Shown here: piece by piece, positions 1 through 10,019 of the stretch
How positions within the stretch are numbered: the stretch's first letter is position 1
How the letters are laid out: every line of letters begins with the position of its first letter
NCBI RefSeq assembly: GCF_905404315.1
Contig: NC_066304.1
Location: 8,246,001-8,310,000, forward strand
DNA from: Leptidea sinapis
Lineage: Eukaryota > Arthropoda > Insecta > Lepidoptera > Pieridae
Reading direction: 5' to 3'
DNA length: 64,000 bases
Position numbers and translations under genes: made by a program
The notes under the pieces: generated by a model
Database searches by the model: none
Told to the model about the DNA's origin: nothing
Seen by the model: the letters and a program-made list of their open reading frames with translations, nothing else

Positions 1-295
1 AGCCGAATTTTCGTAGCTTTTGTTATGTTTCTGTTCTTCCATATTTTCTTCAATTTGTATATCGCAGTTCTTGCTATCGCCATAAGGTTTTTTACTTCAT
101 CTACGCATTCTCCGTAGTTTGAGATCAAAGCACCAAGATATATATAAGATTGCACGACCTCGCAATCTGCGTAAGGTCGGGCGAGTTATTGTTGGTTCGA
201 TCTACAATCATCATCTTGGTTTTACTGTGATTAATCTTTAATCCAAACTCTAGACTCAGGCGCCCCATTTTTAGAAGCAGCTCTTCTTTTCAGCG
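1..295 (-). pseudogene. RTE-type LINE reverse transcriptase, 3' piece (broken)
   Basis: On the minus strand this reads as the segment of an RTE-type RT just after the catalytic core. It contains KMGRLSLEFGLKINHSKTKM, then MIVDRTNN, and after a one-base frameshift near 150 it continues SYIYLGALISNYG and AIYKLKKIWKNRNITKATK. The YLGALIS stretch is typical of the thumb region in insect endonuclease-RT elements. The element runs off the window at base 1. The upstream part of the same RT lies at about 1371-1545, separated by a different LINE. Dead copy: frameshift, an internal stop, and loss of roughly 50 residues around the FADD/YADD active site at the insertion point. Family assignment is from protein similarity read by eye. 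Confidence 0.75.
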
Positions 296-1370
296 TTGTG
301 TAGCGCAAATTTGATATTTATTGATTGAGATTGAGATGATTTATTTATCCACCAATAATAACACCATCCGTCCAGTGTTCGAGAGTAATGCGAAATATGA
401 GTTCTGTGTAAGCGGTTTAAAGAACTTTAATTTCTCATTAAGACTGTCGTCACTTACATGAGAACATAAAATCAGTGAGTGAGAGGCGAATTTGCTCATT
501 GCTGCTTTCCGGTTTTTTAAGGCGGTGGTCCAAGTTACAAGATATAGTTTATTGTTATTATGATAAGATGTTTTTATTCATTGCTTTGTAAATGATATAG
601 CAGCCTTTTTTTGAAGATGTTGAGCGAAGTCGCTTCTCTTACAGTTTTCGGAAGCTTATTGTATAGCTGTGCTCCTGCAAATGTTATATTATTTTTACCA
701 TAGTTGGTTCTAATACTAGGTAATTCAAGGTGTCTGGCGTGACGTAAACCACATTTGTTGGTATTGTGTTTTGTTGTGAATGTTGTATTTGAGTGAATGA
801 GTCTATGAGTTATTTTATATATAAGTATGCATGTGTAGTAGTTGTAAAGTTGAGTAATGTTCAATAGTTTCGTTTCTTTGTAAATAGTTTCTGTAGGAGT
901 TAAGTAGTCATAATTATGTAAAATTTTTATTATTCGGTTTTGTAGCGTTTGGATTGGTTTTATATTAGTCTTACCTGCATTACCCCATATTTCAATGAGG
1001 TAGAGTAAGTGTGGCTTAACTAGGGCATTATATATCAATAGTCGAGCTTGTTTTGGGATACACCGAACTATTTTGTGTAGAGAGCCTACTAGAGATGAAA
1101 GTTTGTTTTTTATATTTATTAGGTATGATTTCCATGTTAAGTGTTTATTGAGTGTCAATCCAAGGTATTTTTCTTCAAAAGTCTTTTGCAATACTTCTCC
1201 GTTGATGGTAAGTTTAGGAATGTTAGGTAGTTTTTTTATTTTTAGCACTAAATATCATATATGATGTTTTGGAGGCATTGATAGTTAAAAGGTTACATTG
1301 AAACCACTTTTGCAGTATATTTAAATCTTCTTGTGCATTTCCCATTAGTTCGAGCAGTTTAAGCATTGAA
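296..1370 (-). mobile_element. CR1/Jockey-like LINE 3' fragment inserted into an RTE copy
   Basis: A 5'-truncated non-LTR retrotransposon on the minus strand. Its 5' edge near 1370 encodes QEDLNILQKWFQCNLL and INASKTSYMIF, the segment immediately after an RT active site. A frameshift near 1249 leads into the open frame at 574-1248. The 3' untranslated part covers about 310-573 and ends in AATAAATCATC followed by CTCAAT-type repeats (visible on the plus strand at about 311-350). RTE coding sequence lies on both sides in the same orientation, so this element landed inside an existing RTE copy. Exact edges and target duplication cannot be fixed by eye. Confidence 0.65.
574..1248 (-). CDS. RT C-terminal (thumb) fragment of CR1/Jockey-like LINE, 224 aa
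   Basis: An uninterrupted 224-residue frame, the longest intact stretch of this LINE. It contains KYLGLTLNKHLTWKSYL near residues 27-43, LLIYNALVKPHLLYLIEIWG around 69-88, and IQTLQNRIIKILHNYD around 97-112. This order (YLG-TLD-thumb, then an LYG-W motif, then LQ-RAIR) is the standard C-terminus of CR1/Jockey-group RTs. The RT catalytic core, endonuclease and ORF1 are absent, so the product could not retrotranspose. The ATG is probably not a real start; the frame continues upstream in another phase. The intact length suggests it is younger than most relics here. Recognised as a class, not as a named element. Confidence 0.7.
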   Translation of the reverse strand: MLKIKKLPNIPKLTINGEVLQKTFEEKYLGLTLNKHLTWKSYLINIKNKLSSLVGSLHKIVRCIPKQARLLIYNALVKPHLLYLIEIWGNAGKTNIKPIQTLQNRIIKILHNYDYLTPTETIYKETKLLNITQLYNYYTCILIYKITHRLIHSNTTFTTKHNTNKCGLRHARHLELPSIRTNYGKNNITFAGAQLYNKLPKTVREATSLNIFKKRLLYHLQSNE

Positions 1371-1545
1371 CAGAAGCGGTGATATTATGCTTGGATATGA
1401 TAGAAGTTCCTTGACAGAACATCATCCGTCCGCACCGATGCAGTTCCATCTTCATAAAGGCGTCTGAGAAGATTAACTAAGTGTTTAGGCCATTTAACAG
1501 AGTCAAATGACTTTGAGAAGTCATCGAAGCATATAGGATCCTCAG
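1371..1545 (-). pseudogene. RTE-type reverse transcriptase, upstream piece (broken)
   Basis: The minus strand encodes CFDDFSKSFDSVKWPK, then HLVNLLRRLYEDGTASVRTD, ending near SPLLFNA in a shifted frame. FDDFSK(A)FDSV is RT motif A of RTE-type elements and carries the first catalytic aspartate. The reading is broken by at least one frameshift between TDDVLS and the motif B remnant. This is the 5'-ward partner of the fragment at 1-295. The missing segment between them includes the second catalytic motif and was lost when the 296-1370 LINE inserted. The 5' end is truncated near 1545. Confidence 0.7.
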
Positions 1546-2191
1546 ATTATCCTAATAGAAAATCACTCAAAATTGATTTTTTAATAAATTAATTGCTTAA
1601 ATAGTACACAGTTGTGTGTTTAGCGTGTGGAATGTTTTGTTTTTCTCCTGCATATAACCTCCAAATGAATGAAAGAGGATCTAAAAAAAAGTTTTCTGTA
1701 CATTTTTTTTATTCGTAAGACATGAATATTTTACAGCAGTCATCGTCAAAGTCATGTATTAATGGTATTTAACCATTAATACATGACTTTATAACGTAAT
1801 GTGATGCACGTCTGAAACTGTCATTCCAACTCGTCCCTATTGTGGACCCGCGTGGTGTTGTGAAGAAATGACTTAATATCTGCACTTGCATCAAAATGTA
1901 CAACATATGTCTTTATACGTCGATCGAAAGCACGAATCTCCGGTATTAATTTTATAAAAAATAGTAAACACCACACGAGCTGATGTTTGAAAGCCCGATA
2001 TGCGGTGCAGGACTGTTGCAGCTGGGGTCAGTTAATCTTCATTATCTTTAAGGCAGCTTAAAATTTTAATATCTTCAAAGGTATTATTCACAGAACAAAG
2101 GGCGCATTTCAAATCATCATCATGATATGGCTTTGACAAGATTATAAACCCAAGTGGTTTATAGAGTGCTATTTTATTGTATTTTCCATGG
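1546..2191. other. AT-rich sequence with one palindrome
   Basis: No coding region or recognisable repeat apart from a perfect short inverted repeat at 1748-1790, listed separately. A 64-codon minus-strand frame at 2032-2226 has no recognisable domain and overlaps an inverted-repeat arm, so I do not call it a gene. Confidence 0.5.
1748..1790. repeat. Perfect 19-bp inverted repeat with 5-nt loop
   Basis: Arms at 1748-1766 and 1772-1790 are perfect reverse complements (AAAGTCATGTATTAATGGT), separated by ATTTA. It would form a strong cruciform or RNA hairpin. No terminator function is expected in an insect, and no flanking gene is seen. A template-switch origin is the simplest reading. Confidence 0.85.
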
Positions 2192-2395
2192 TATAATAAT
2201 ATACTCCGCCTGGTATTCTCTTCCAACAGCTCGCCATTTCATCTCTATTGTCGTGTTGCTCACAGATAGCGTTGTTTCACTCGAAAATGTAATAATAGTT
2301 TGAAAACAGTCATCGCAACTGATCACGTATACTTAGAACAATCACGTGGCAGGGCTACCACAGGAACAGAACACCAGACGGAGTATATTATTATA
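2192..2395. repeat. Inverted-repeat element, possible MITE remnant
   Basis: Left arm at about 2192-2224 (TATAATAATATACTCCG, then CCTGGTATTCT) is matched by the reverse complement of about 2363-2395 with three or four mismatches over about 33 bases. The interior of about 140 bp has no coding content. The layout fits a small non-autonomous DNA transposon, but I cannot confirm a target-site duplication. Confidence 0.5.
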
Positions 2396-3109
2396 TCATG
2401 ATATGAACCAAACCCACACGTCACTATTCTCGAAGATGAACCTACAAAATTACGATCATATCAATTATTAATTCCAATAATATGAGCTATTCGGCAGAAC
2501 ATAGTAAATATTGTGCCGTCGACCCAATTATTATTGCAATACCCGATAAGCTTTGACGTTCGAAATTAAAAATCGAATATTCAAAAGTAATTATCAAGCC
2601 TGCAACATATAATTTTGATTATTTAACTTTAATTAACGCCTGTATTTTTGTTGATATTGTGCTTTAACATTCGAACCGTATCGTTCCAAACAAATTACTT
2701 TCCATAAACGTAATATGCAATCCGACTATAACAACAACTCATTGGAATTAATCCAAAACGTAACGTGATAGCTGGAGATATTTCATGTCTTTTATTTATT
2801 CTGTCAAGCGTTATTGATGCATCGCGGACGTACCTACTGCTACGTAACGCGCTGTTCATGAGTTTTGTTAAATCATTAAACACCAAACGATATTGTTACA
2901 TTTCTGTACATGTAGTATTATGAGCAAGGCTTCGATTTAGTATTGTGTGTTATAAATGTATTATTAATTCACTTATGAACTATGGGGTGTATGTCATGAC
3001 ATCGATTGTAATATTATGTTATAATGCCCTATTAATGTTAAAATAACCTAACTATTGACCCATTGATTCATATTAAAATATTCCTAGGCCTGTAAAAATG
3101 TAGTTCTTG
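2396..3109. other. AT-rich sequence, nothing recognised
   Basis: No coding stretch, structured repeat or RNA gene can be supported. A 63-codon minus-strand frame at 2695-2886 has no recognisable features. Confidence 0.5.
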
Positions 3110-3420
3110 TATTATGTCTTGATGTTAATAATGAATACCAAAGTCACCGACATAGCCCAAATGATTGCGAAACTCAAGTGGCAGTGGGAAAGGCGGACGG
3201 ATGGCCGGTGGGGCAGAAAAGTCCTTAAATGGCGACCACGTACCGGAAGACGCAGTGTTGGTAGGCTCCCCACAAGATGGACCGGCGATCTGGTCAAGAT
3301 CGCCGGAATACGTTGGACGAGGGCAGCACAGGACCGATCGTCGTGGAGATCTTTGGTGGGGGCCTTTATCCAGTAGTGGACATCTTCCGACTGATGATGA
3401 TTTTAATAATATTAATAATT
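3110..3420 (+). pseudogene. RTE-type LINE, RT C-terminus and 3' tail
   Basis: Plus-strand reading TKVTDIAQMIAKLKWQWERR, then TDGRWGRKVLKWRPRTGRRS, VGRLPTRWTGDLVKIAG and RWTRAAQDRSSWRSLVGAF is the conserved C-terminal tail of insect RTE-type RTs (a basic R-P-TRW-DL-K region followed by W..AQDR..WR). After the stop the sequence runs into ATGATGATTTTAATAATATT, a simple A/T tail typical of an RTE 3' end. The fragment is about 310 bp, strongly 5'-truncated and non-functional. The GAIR(R) spacer normally preceding RRTDGRW is shortened, indicating a small deletion. Confidence 0.75.
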
Positions 3421-3629
3421 ACATGCCGTTGTATCGTTGGCCTTGATCTCACATCTTTCTTTCTATCACAGATAACTTACAATCACAACCGTTGTTGTCA
3501 AGTATTGTGGTTGTTGCTATTACTATACAGGTACAATACCAGTAACAGTTTGAGTATTACTGTTAGACGAGAAGGCCTTTAAGAATGGCCATTGTATTAG
3601 TCACTCGTTTCGACAGCACCGTTTTATTG

Positions 3630-3637
3630 TATATAAG
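3630..3637 (+). promoter_or_regulatory. TATA-box-like sequence upstream of candidate exon
   Basis: TATATAAG lies 52 bp before the exon-like GC-rich segment that starts near 3689 and 106 bp before the candidate ATG at 3743. If this is a promoter, transcription would start near 3660 and the 3689 splice acceptor would be unnecessary. TATA-like strings are common in DNA this AT-rich, so the call is weak. Confidence 0.2.
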
Positions 3638-3688
3638 TGGCTATATATTTAATGAATGTAAAGTGCTATATTATTCTGTTGTACGCAG

Positions 3689-3809
3689 GTCGCGGGCGGT
3701 CGCGGGGGTATGCGGTGGCCGGCGCGAGGTGGCTAGCACGAGATGCAGCGTGCACGCCGCCATCTGACGCGGCTGTTGGTCCTGTGTCTGACGCACCTGT
3801 CACCTCCCG
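3689..3809 (+). CDS. Candidate first coding exon with signal peptide
   Basis: A GC-rich island in AT-rich DNA. An acceptor-like TTATTCTGTTGTACGCAG ends at 3688, and a consensus donor CCG/GTGAGTAC begins at 3810. Inside, the ATG at 3743 opens a frame of 22 codons plus one base (phase 1 intron): MQRARRHLTR, then LLVLCLTHLSPP. This has a basic n-region, a short hydrophobic core and a polar end, as in a signal peptide. Isolated signal-peptide exons with phase 1 donors followed by very large introns are common in insect genes for secreted and immunoglobulin-type surface proteins. No matching downstream exon is recognised in this window, so the protein cannot be named. The upstream 54 bases would be 5' UTR. 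Alternative: chance signals in a CpG-rich repeat. Confidence 0.5.
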
Positions 3810-5199
3810 GTGAGTACTACATCACAGAAGACCTTATATTATCGTTATCATACTAAAACATTTATTAAGTTACAATTTATTGAAAAACTAACTATAAGGG
3901 TATGAAATTAAACAAAAGAGTTTCTGTAATTACAATTTTGTAATCACTTGTATCACTAGGAAGTATTACGTCCGTTCTGTATAGCAAGCAACAGAGTTAG
4001 CTTCTTTTATAGCGGTAGCGTGGGGTAGGGAAAATTAAAAAATTATAGTTCTCACTCTTACCGGATGTAGACAACCTATTTGCTCAAAGATTAATATTTG
4101 TATATTAAAATAAAATAAACCAACACAATTATCATTATTTATGCAGCGTGCTGCTACAATGGCGAATGAATACACTACCTTGAATTACTTAACCGTAATG
4201 GTTAATAAAAAATATATAATTATAATATAAAATAATAAGTTCGGAACAACATGTAAGTATTGTAGTAGCCGTACCCACTGACACCTACTGCGTGTCTGCT
4301 TGTTTGACCACGTAAGTGTGATAAAAAATTTGTTTCCAAAAATATAATATAATATTTTGAAATATAATAATTTGAAAATTTAAATTAATAACTTTAATTA
4401 TTAAATTTATTTACGATTCATATTAAATAGCTCTACCCGTGTGTCCATTTTGTGGTCATTTTAACACCATGCTATGTCCATGCAAGACAGAAATATAAAA
4501 CTAAATTAATGATTTAAATTTTAGAATATAGGGTTGGTGATGATGGTAAAATATAAGTTTTATTTATATATGTTATGTAAATATTTTTGATTGTTCATAA
4601 AAAAATCAATTCTTGCACTACATAATTAGTATTATAATTTAAGAAATCATTTTTGAGATGAGTCATGTAACAGAATAGGAATACAATGTCGGTTTCTCTT
4701 TCCAGTGGGATAGAAGTAAAACCAGTCAATAAAACGAAAAATTGACACTCGGCTATACAAAAGTCGGGAAAGTACACTCACTTGGCCGGGACGAACCCTT
4801 ATTGGAATTGAAAAGCCCTCCGAGAAAGGTTCCTCCGAATGAATAACTAAAATCTATTGAATTTTTCGTAATCTTTGAAAGTTAGACTGAGTTCTGTTCG
4901 CTGGGAGCTCTTTCTGTATTTATGACTTACTTTCATAACATTTCTCGAGCGACGCGACTCTCTTCAAGCTTATTAAAACTTGGTCATATTCAAAGTTCAT
5001 TTAAAGAAGAACACACTAATATAAGTAGTAGTAGTAAAATAACTCAAACGTTTGGACATACTTGTGTAAGTAAAAAAGAAAAAGAAATTATTAGTCATAA
5101 AAAACTCAAGAGAAAACAAAAAGACAAAACTTTTTATCATTTGTCGTATCACCACTCTTTGACAACACTTACCTTAAACCCTCGCTTAGTATCGGAATA
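3810..5199 (+). other. Putative intron start; AT-rich DNA
   Basis: If the 3689-3809 exon is real, this is the beginning of its first coding intron. The sequence is AT-rich with many short A/T runs. A 93-codon frame at 4922-5203 is rich in K, S and T, lacks any recognised motif and ends at a LINE fragment, so it is not called as a gene. Confidence 0.4.
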
Positions 5200-5826
5200 C
5201 TAGGTCTCGATATGTCGAGCGATTGCCAATTCCGTGGCAATTTGTCATCAATAGAGCACGGCAATACTTCAAGCCGGCCCACATTCTAGCGCTCTACAAA
5301 GCGCAGGTCCGGCCACACATGGAGTATTGCTGTCATCTCTGGTCTGGCGCACCCCAGTATCAGCTCGATCCATTTGACCGCTTGCAACGCGGATCAGAAT
5401 TGTCAGGGATTCAGTGCTCTGTGAACAGCTGGATCATTTGGTGTTGCGTTGAGACGTCACTTCATTGTGTGTCTCCTACCGCATTTATCACGGCAAGTGT
5501 TTGAAGAGCTGTTTTACCTAATTCCTTCCGCCGAATTCTACCTTAGCATGATACGCCACAAATTAGGATATCGTCTCCACCACCTAGATGTGTGGCGGTG
5601 ACAGTGCGGTTTACAAGGAGCTTTTCCAAAAATAAACGATAGCTTTTATAACAATAAACATAAAAATAACGATACCTTCAAAAAAATCTCTCGTACACCT
5701 TCCATAAGGGCCCGCAAAATTTCTGTGATTCCTCTGGAGTTCCAAGAGAATGTGGGCGGTGGTGGTCACTTAACACCAGATGACCCGTACGCTTGTTTCT
5801 CCTCCTTTTTCATAAAAAAATATCAC
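5200..5826 (+). pseudogene. CR1-like LINE 3' fragment (RT C-terminus plus tail)
   Basis: Plus-strand reading INRARQYFKPAHILALYKAQ, VRPHMEYCCHLWSGAPQY, QLDPFDRLQR matches the RT thumb and C-terminus of a family also present at 46.3 and 58.9 kb. The frame then shifts repeatedly (SVLCEQLDHL, LCVSYRIYHG, HLDVWR remnants up to about 5600). An extra A-rich segment at about 5626-5670 interrupts the 'GFQGAF' region. The conserved 3' tail resumes at about 5671-5820 (CCTTCAAAAAA, GATTCCTCTGG, GAGAATGTGGGCGG, then CATAAAAAAAT). It is 5'-truncated and inactive. Its tail abuts the mariner relic at about 5820. Confidence 0.75.
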
Positions 5827-6645
5827 GGAGAAAATTGTTCAAATCAGGAAAAAAATAAGAGTCCTTTGGAGCAAGGTCTACCGAATACTGAGGGTGACGA
5901 ATGGTGTCTAGTTGCAGTTCCTGTAGAGTTAAAAATTTAAAAGGTTTCTCGTGCTGTATGAAGTATCGCTTTATCATAGAGCAATAATGGTGAAGATCGA
6001 TTCATGAGTCGGGACTGTTTCACTGCTAGTTTTGCGATCATTGTTCGAAGTTCGGCACAGTAGACATCTGCCGTTATTGCTTGACCAGATCGGAGGAGCT
6101 CGGATAAAGCTATAGTGACTAACACTATGCTGAGACCACCAAACAGTTACCATTACTTTTTATTGGTAAGGGTTGTTTTAGAACACTGTTACAAGGATCA
6201 ACCATTGCATTTTTCGCTTAAGATTATGGTAAAGAATCCTTTTCATCTTATCAACACACATGTATTGTTTCAATTCACGTTTCTTTCTGCAGATCAGTCA
6301 AATCATGAGGCATCCATTTTTTATTATTTTATTGATTTGACGCAAATGAGTCAATATTACCTTAGACCGTAACGTTAGAACTTGCCGCTAATTCCTGGGT
6401 AGTTTGGCTCGGATCGGGTTCCACTATCTTTAAATTCATTGTTACCTGTATCTTCCACGTGGTTCGTCCTTCATATTAAAGTTTCCACCATGAAGGCGTT
6501 AAAACCAAAATCGCAAGCTGTTTTCATTAGCAGTCCCCTCTCCAAACGCAACATTGATATTCCGAGCTGTTTTTGCCGCGTTAGTTCCGCTTCAGAACTC
6601 GTATTCAAAAATCACTCGAATTTTCGAAGTAACCATCTTTCTTTT
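5820..6645 (-). pseudogene. Degenerate mariner transposase
   Basis: On the minus strand an N-terminus reads MVTSKIRVIFEYEFRSGTNA, then AARNIN-like and FGEGTANE, matching the helix-turn-helix start of mariner transposases. The middle holds THLRQINK-like, KVMVTVWWS-like and RSGQAITADVYCAELRTM pieces. The open 62-codon frame at 5937-6125 ends in RLMNRSSPLLLYDKAILHTA; the canonical second catalytic motif is LLLHDNARPHTA. After a frameshift LQELQLDTIRHPQYSVDLAP follows, with KDSYFFPDL carrying the third catalytic aspartate region. Many stops and frameshifts are present and no terminal inverted repeat was found. The 3' side is cut where the CR1 tail joins. Fossil, previously about 340 codons. Confidence 0.75.
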
Positions 6646-6869
6646 CTAAGCTGAATAAAAAAAAACCAACTGAAAGTCGAGAGTCGAATGGTGCACATTT
6701 TTAAAAAATTTCTTCAAAAATTTCAAACCATGAAGTTTCTATGTCAATTCGAAGTAGCTGTTATAATAAAAGGGAAATTCCATACTTTAACCTCTATTAT
6801 TATTATAACATATTTTTTATATAAAAAAATTAATTGTGATGAGAAATCAAAATGATTCTGAGCAATCTA
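6646..6869. other. Short AT-rich spacer between mariner and LINE relics
   Basis: Nothing recognisable. This could hold the 5' untranslated part of the mariner relic and the 3' end of the neighbouring LINE. Confidence 0.4.
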
Positions 6870-7660
6870 TTTCATTGCCAAGAAGCTTTATTATTAACAA
6901 AATCTTTAAAACTGTTATAGGCTTTATAACACAATTTACTTATTAACAATATATTGAAATAAATTAAGTAACAAATTTTGAACATCATTCGGCAGAGTAT
7001 TGTAAAAACGTATACAGTTACACCTGTAAATGAATTACTTATTTTATGAACTTACTTTTCGGTACTTTTTCTTTGAAGTCGAGCTTACCCTTATTTCTTA
7101 AATGTAAATTGTGATGGTAGCTATTTCTTGGAATATTACAATCTTTGTTTTAATGTCAACAGTCCTTATTTTCTTACCCTCGAATTTATCTGTAGCTATA
7201 CACGTGGGCTCATTTCACAGATAGCCCTCTTCTCCAGCACAGAGATGCAGTCAATATCTGCTTCTTGTGGTTAACAAGATATGCAGTTTTCATATCTGCA
7301 AGATGACGAATCTTTTTCACAACTTGAACAAGAATCTTTTTTCAAACTTGATTATGACGAGCCAACTCTATATTCTCATCTTTAATATTTACAAAGGTTT
7401 TTGCCTCTTGCATGTAATCAATGGACAGCTTTAAAAAAGCCACGGCTTACATATTCAACAAATACTTATCTCCGTTTAACTTTAAAGATCAAAGAAGTAT
7501 CATTTGCAAATAGTACTATAATTGCATGATTATTTACTACAAGGTAAGATAGATTGTTACTATATACAAGAAACAGACATGGCCCCGATGTGCTTTGTGG
7601 CACCCCCTTTGTTACAAGTAAACCAGATTATATATTATTACCATTTCTAACAACACTTCC
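6870..7660 (-). pseudogene. CR1/Jockey-like LINE RT relic (core to C-terminus)
   Basis: On the minus strand GVPQSTSGPCLFLVYSNNLS, then YLVVNNHAIIVLFANDTSLI and FKVKRR spans RT motifs B and C. The catalytic FADD is changed to FAND. Downstream, toward lower coordinates, are scattered remnants such as VKKIRHLAD, LRNKGKLDFKEKVP, CIRFYNTLPNDVQNLLLNLF and YNSFKDFVNNKASW, which correspond in order to the RT C-terminus. Frames change several times. The C-terminal motifs (NTRNK, RFYNKLP, ND-A-W) are like those at 57.15-57.55 kb, so the two may belong to one family. Loss of an active-site aspartate plus frameshifts make it dead. Confidence 0.65.
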
Positions 7661-10019
7661 ACTATCTTTGTGTACTAAGTCTAATATATAAATGGTAGCT
7701 GCCACTACTATGGTAATACACACTTGGTAATAGGCAAGGCATTGAGTACAGTTCGTTTAAAGTTGAATTAATTTAAAGAGAATTCAACAGACGGCACGCC
7801 TACTTTATGTTTATCGTGCTAACCGCGGCGTTCAGGATTTCATTAACTGAAGCCGTAGTACGCAACCTCCGACATTCATTTGCTTGTTGGTTCGTCTTTT
7901 CTGTTTTCTTGTTTACTTCTTCAAACTCTGTTTCGGCAACGCTTAAATAATGTCAAATGTTATATAACATTAATATGAAACGTTTAACCATCACACAATA
8001 TTTCAACAATACAAGGTGCACTAACATTGTGACATAATATAATATGAAATATTGTTGGACAGCAATACCAAGTCTCATTACACGCGGTACCGTTGACAGA
8101 GCACAGCGGAATCAGTTACTACGTCACACCGCCGGGCGCCGGCTCACTCATCAACTGACTTGAATTTCGGTTAGACTCAAGGGTTTCCTCGAGCACTATA
8201 ATATGTGACACGGGCTTAAAGATCTGAGACGAGCTTGCTTTTGAATCACTTAAGAATGCAAAACACGGTACAGCTCTGCTGGAAACGTGAATCCCTTAAT
8301 ATAATATACAGAGGTGACGTTACGGAGTTCATTTTGTGCCATATTCATGAAATGAAATGTTATTTGCAAGAAACATTGTACTTAAGATATTAAATTAATA
8401 ATATTATTGATAATCCAATATGTTTCGTCAATTGACATGCAAAATATGTTATAAAATTATCTAAGTACCAACACACTACTGTTAACATTAAAATTTAGCT
8501 AGTTAGCTAAATTAAAACCAATTTTACTCGTTTGATTAGACTCAAAATTGGTATAATTGCATAAAGAAGGTAGATTATTTGGATTATTTCCAGAGTCTAT
8601 AACCACAAGACCTTCTTATTTAAGCAAGATAAATCCATCGAGTTTTTTAAACCAAAAATCAATTTTCAATCGCAATCATCCGGGCTATGTTGGAGACTAG
8701 ATATCCTACGGATCTTCTCATCTCTGATTCGATTACCCTCTGAGTGACCATGAGCTATCAACCAACGCATCGACTTGAGATAATATTGTTTGATGAAAAT
8801 TTTATTAGAAATGAGTTTTGATGAAATTATAACTCTATTATAATATTTACACAAATTACTTTGGTAACAAGATATAAATTTTGGACCCGTTTGATTGTTT
8901 GTTAAGAAATTTCGAAATAAATTATTAGTCTTGATATTCAGTAGTCTTTGAAATTGTAAAAGTTTTATGTTGGAGAGAACGGAGTTTGGTAAATAGCCAT
9001 CGGATTGGCTGCGGGGCGGGTCACGTCCCAATCTAAACAGATATTGTTGAGATGCTTACTACGAAGTTTACGTAGCATTTAATAAATGTACAGCATTGTG
9101 TTAGTATTGTTTACTTTAATTGATTTAGTATACCACTTTATATATATTAGACGACAACGAAGCAACTTCATATCAATCTGCGAACCAGTGGAATAAGTAT
9201 TAAGATATAATTATCTTGTCCCTAGCCCGATTTGTTTAAAAAAAAACTAAAGATGTAAGGAATCATTTCACAGTAAATTGTTCTAAGCCTACTACTATTG
9301 CCTACCATGTTTGCTTATTTTAAAATTATGACAATTTACTTACTGTCACCGCATAATATTATAATCAAGTGCATGAACAATGGTTCTCACATTCCGTCAT
9401 GCGAGGTGATTCGCCCAATATAATTGACTTAGGGCATTATCGACGAAGAACAAATCTTAAGTGGATATGTAAACCAATTCAATTTATTGTGAGTGTGGTT
9501 AGCCAAAATACCCCCGAAGTAATTTCTGAATAGCAGGAAAGAAAGGGGTAATGTAGCCGTAATTCCATTTGATGTAGCAAAGACGTAGGGGATAAACACG
9601 TTTTAATATCATATAAACAGGACAACCCTATATATTATGTCTCTACAAACTTCTTAGGAGCAACTTGCTTGTAACATATTAATTTAATTGGATCAAACAT
9701 TCATAAGTCTAGTTTGTGTTTTGTATTAGTTTTGGTCTTTTGAATAACAAGTTGTTTAAGTAATTAGAGATATAAAAGTTTCTTGAGTATTCATTTGCTG
9801 TTTTGGCATGTTGGCTTATTAAATTAAAAAAAATTAAAAGATTCCTGGTGTGAGATGTTAGAGTTATTTTGTTTTACATTACAGATAGAACATTTTAGAT
9901 TTTAAAATGAACAACATTGTACTGCTTCACTTCCAATTTTTTGTCGTTTGGCTTTAAAAATAAGGGTAAAATAGATACTATTGAAAGTTTAAGTAATTTT
10001 AGAATAGAGATATAGAATA
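7661..10019. other. AT-rich region, no gene recognised
   Basis: A 121-codon minus-strand frame at 8666-9031 (start MGRDPPRSQSDGYLPNSVLS) is the longest here. It has no recognisable domain, is rich in I, N, L and S, and lacks obvious splice context; it could be a decayed repeat. A more GC-rich patch at about 8085-8160 contains CACCGCCGGGCGCCGG and is of unknown nature. Confidence 0.45.

Noticed and set aside
4922..5203. 93-codon plus-strand frame
   Set aside because: Low-complexity K/S/T-rich translation without a motif, in AT-rich DNA, ending at a LINE fragment; no splice or promoter support.
8666..9031. 121-codon minus-strand frame
   Set aside because: Long for the region but no recognisable domain and I/N/S-rich composition expected from AT-rich DNA.
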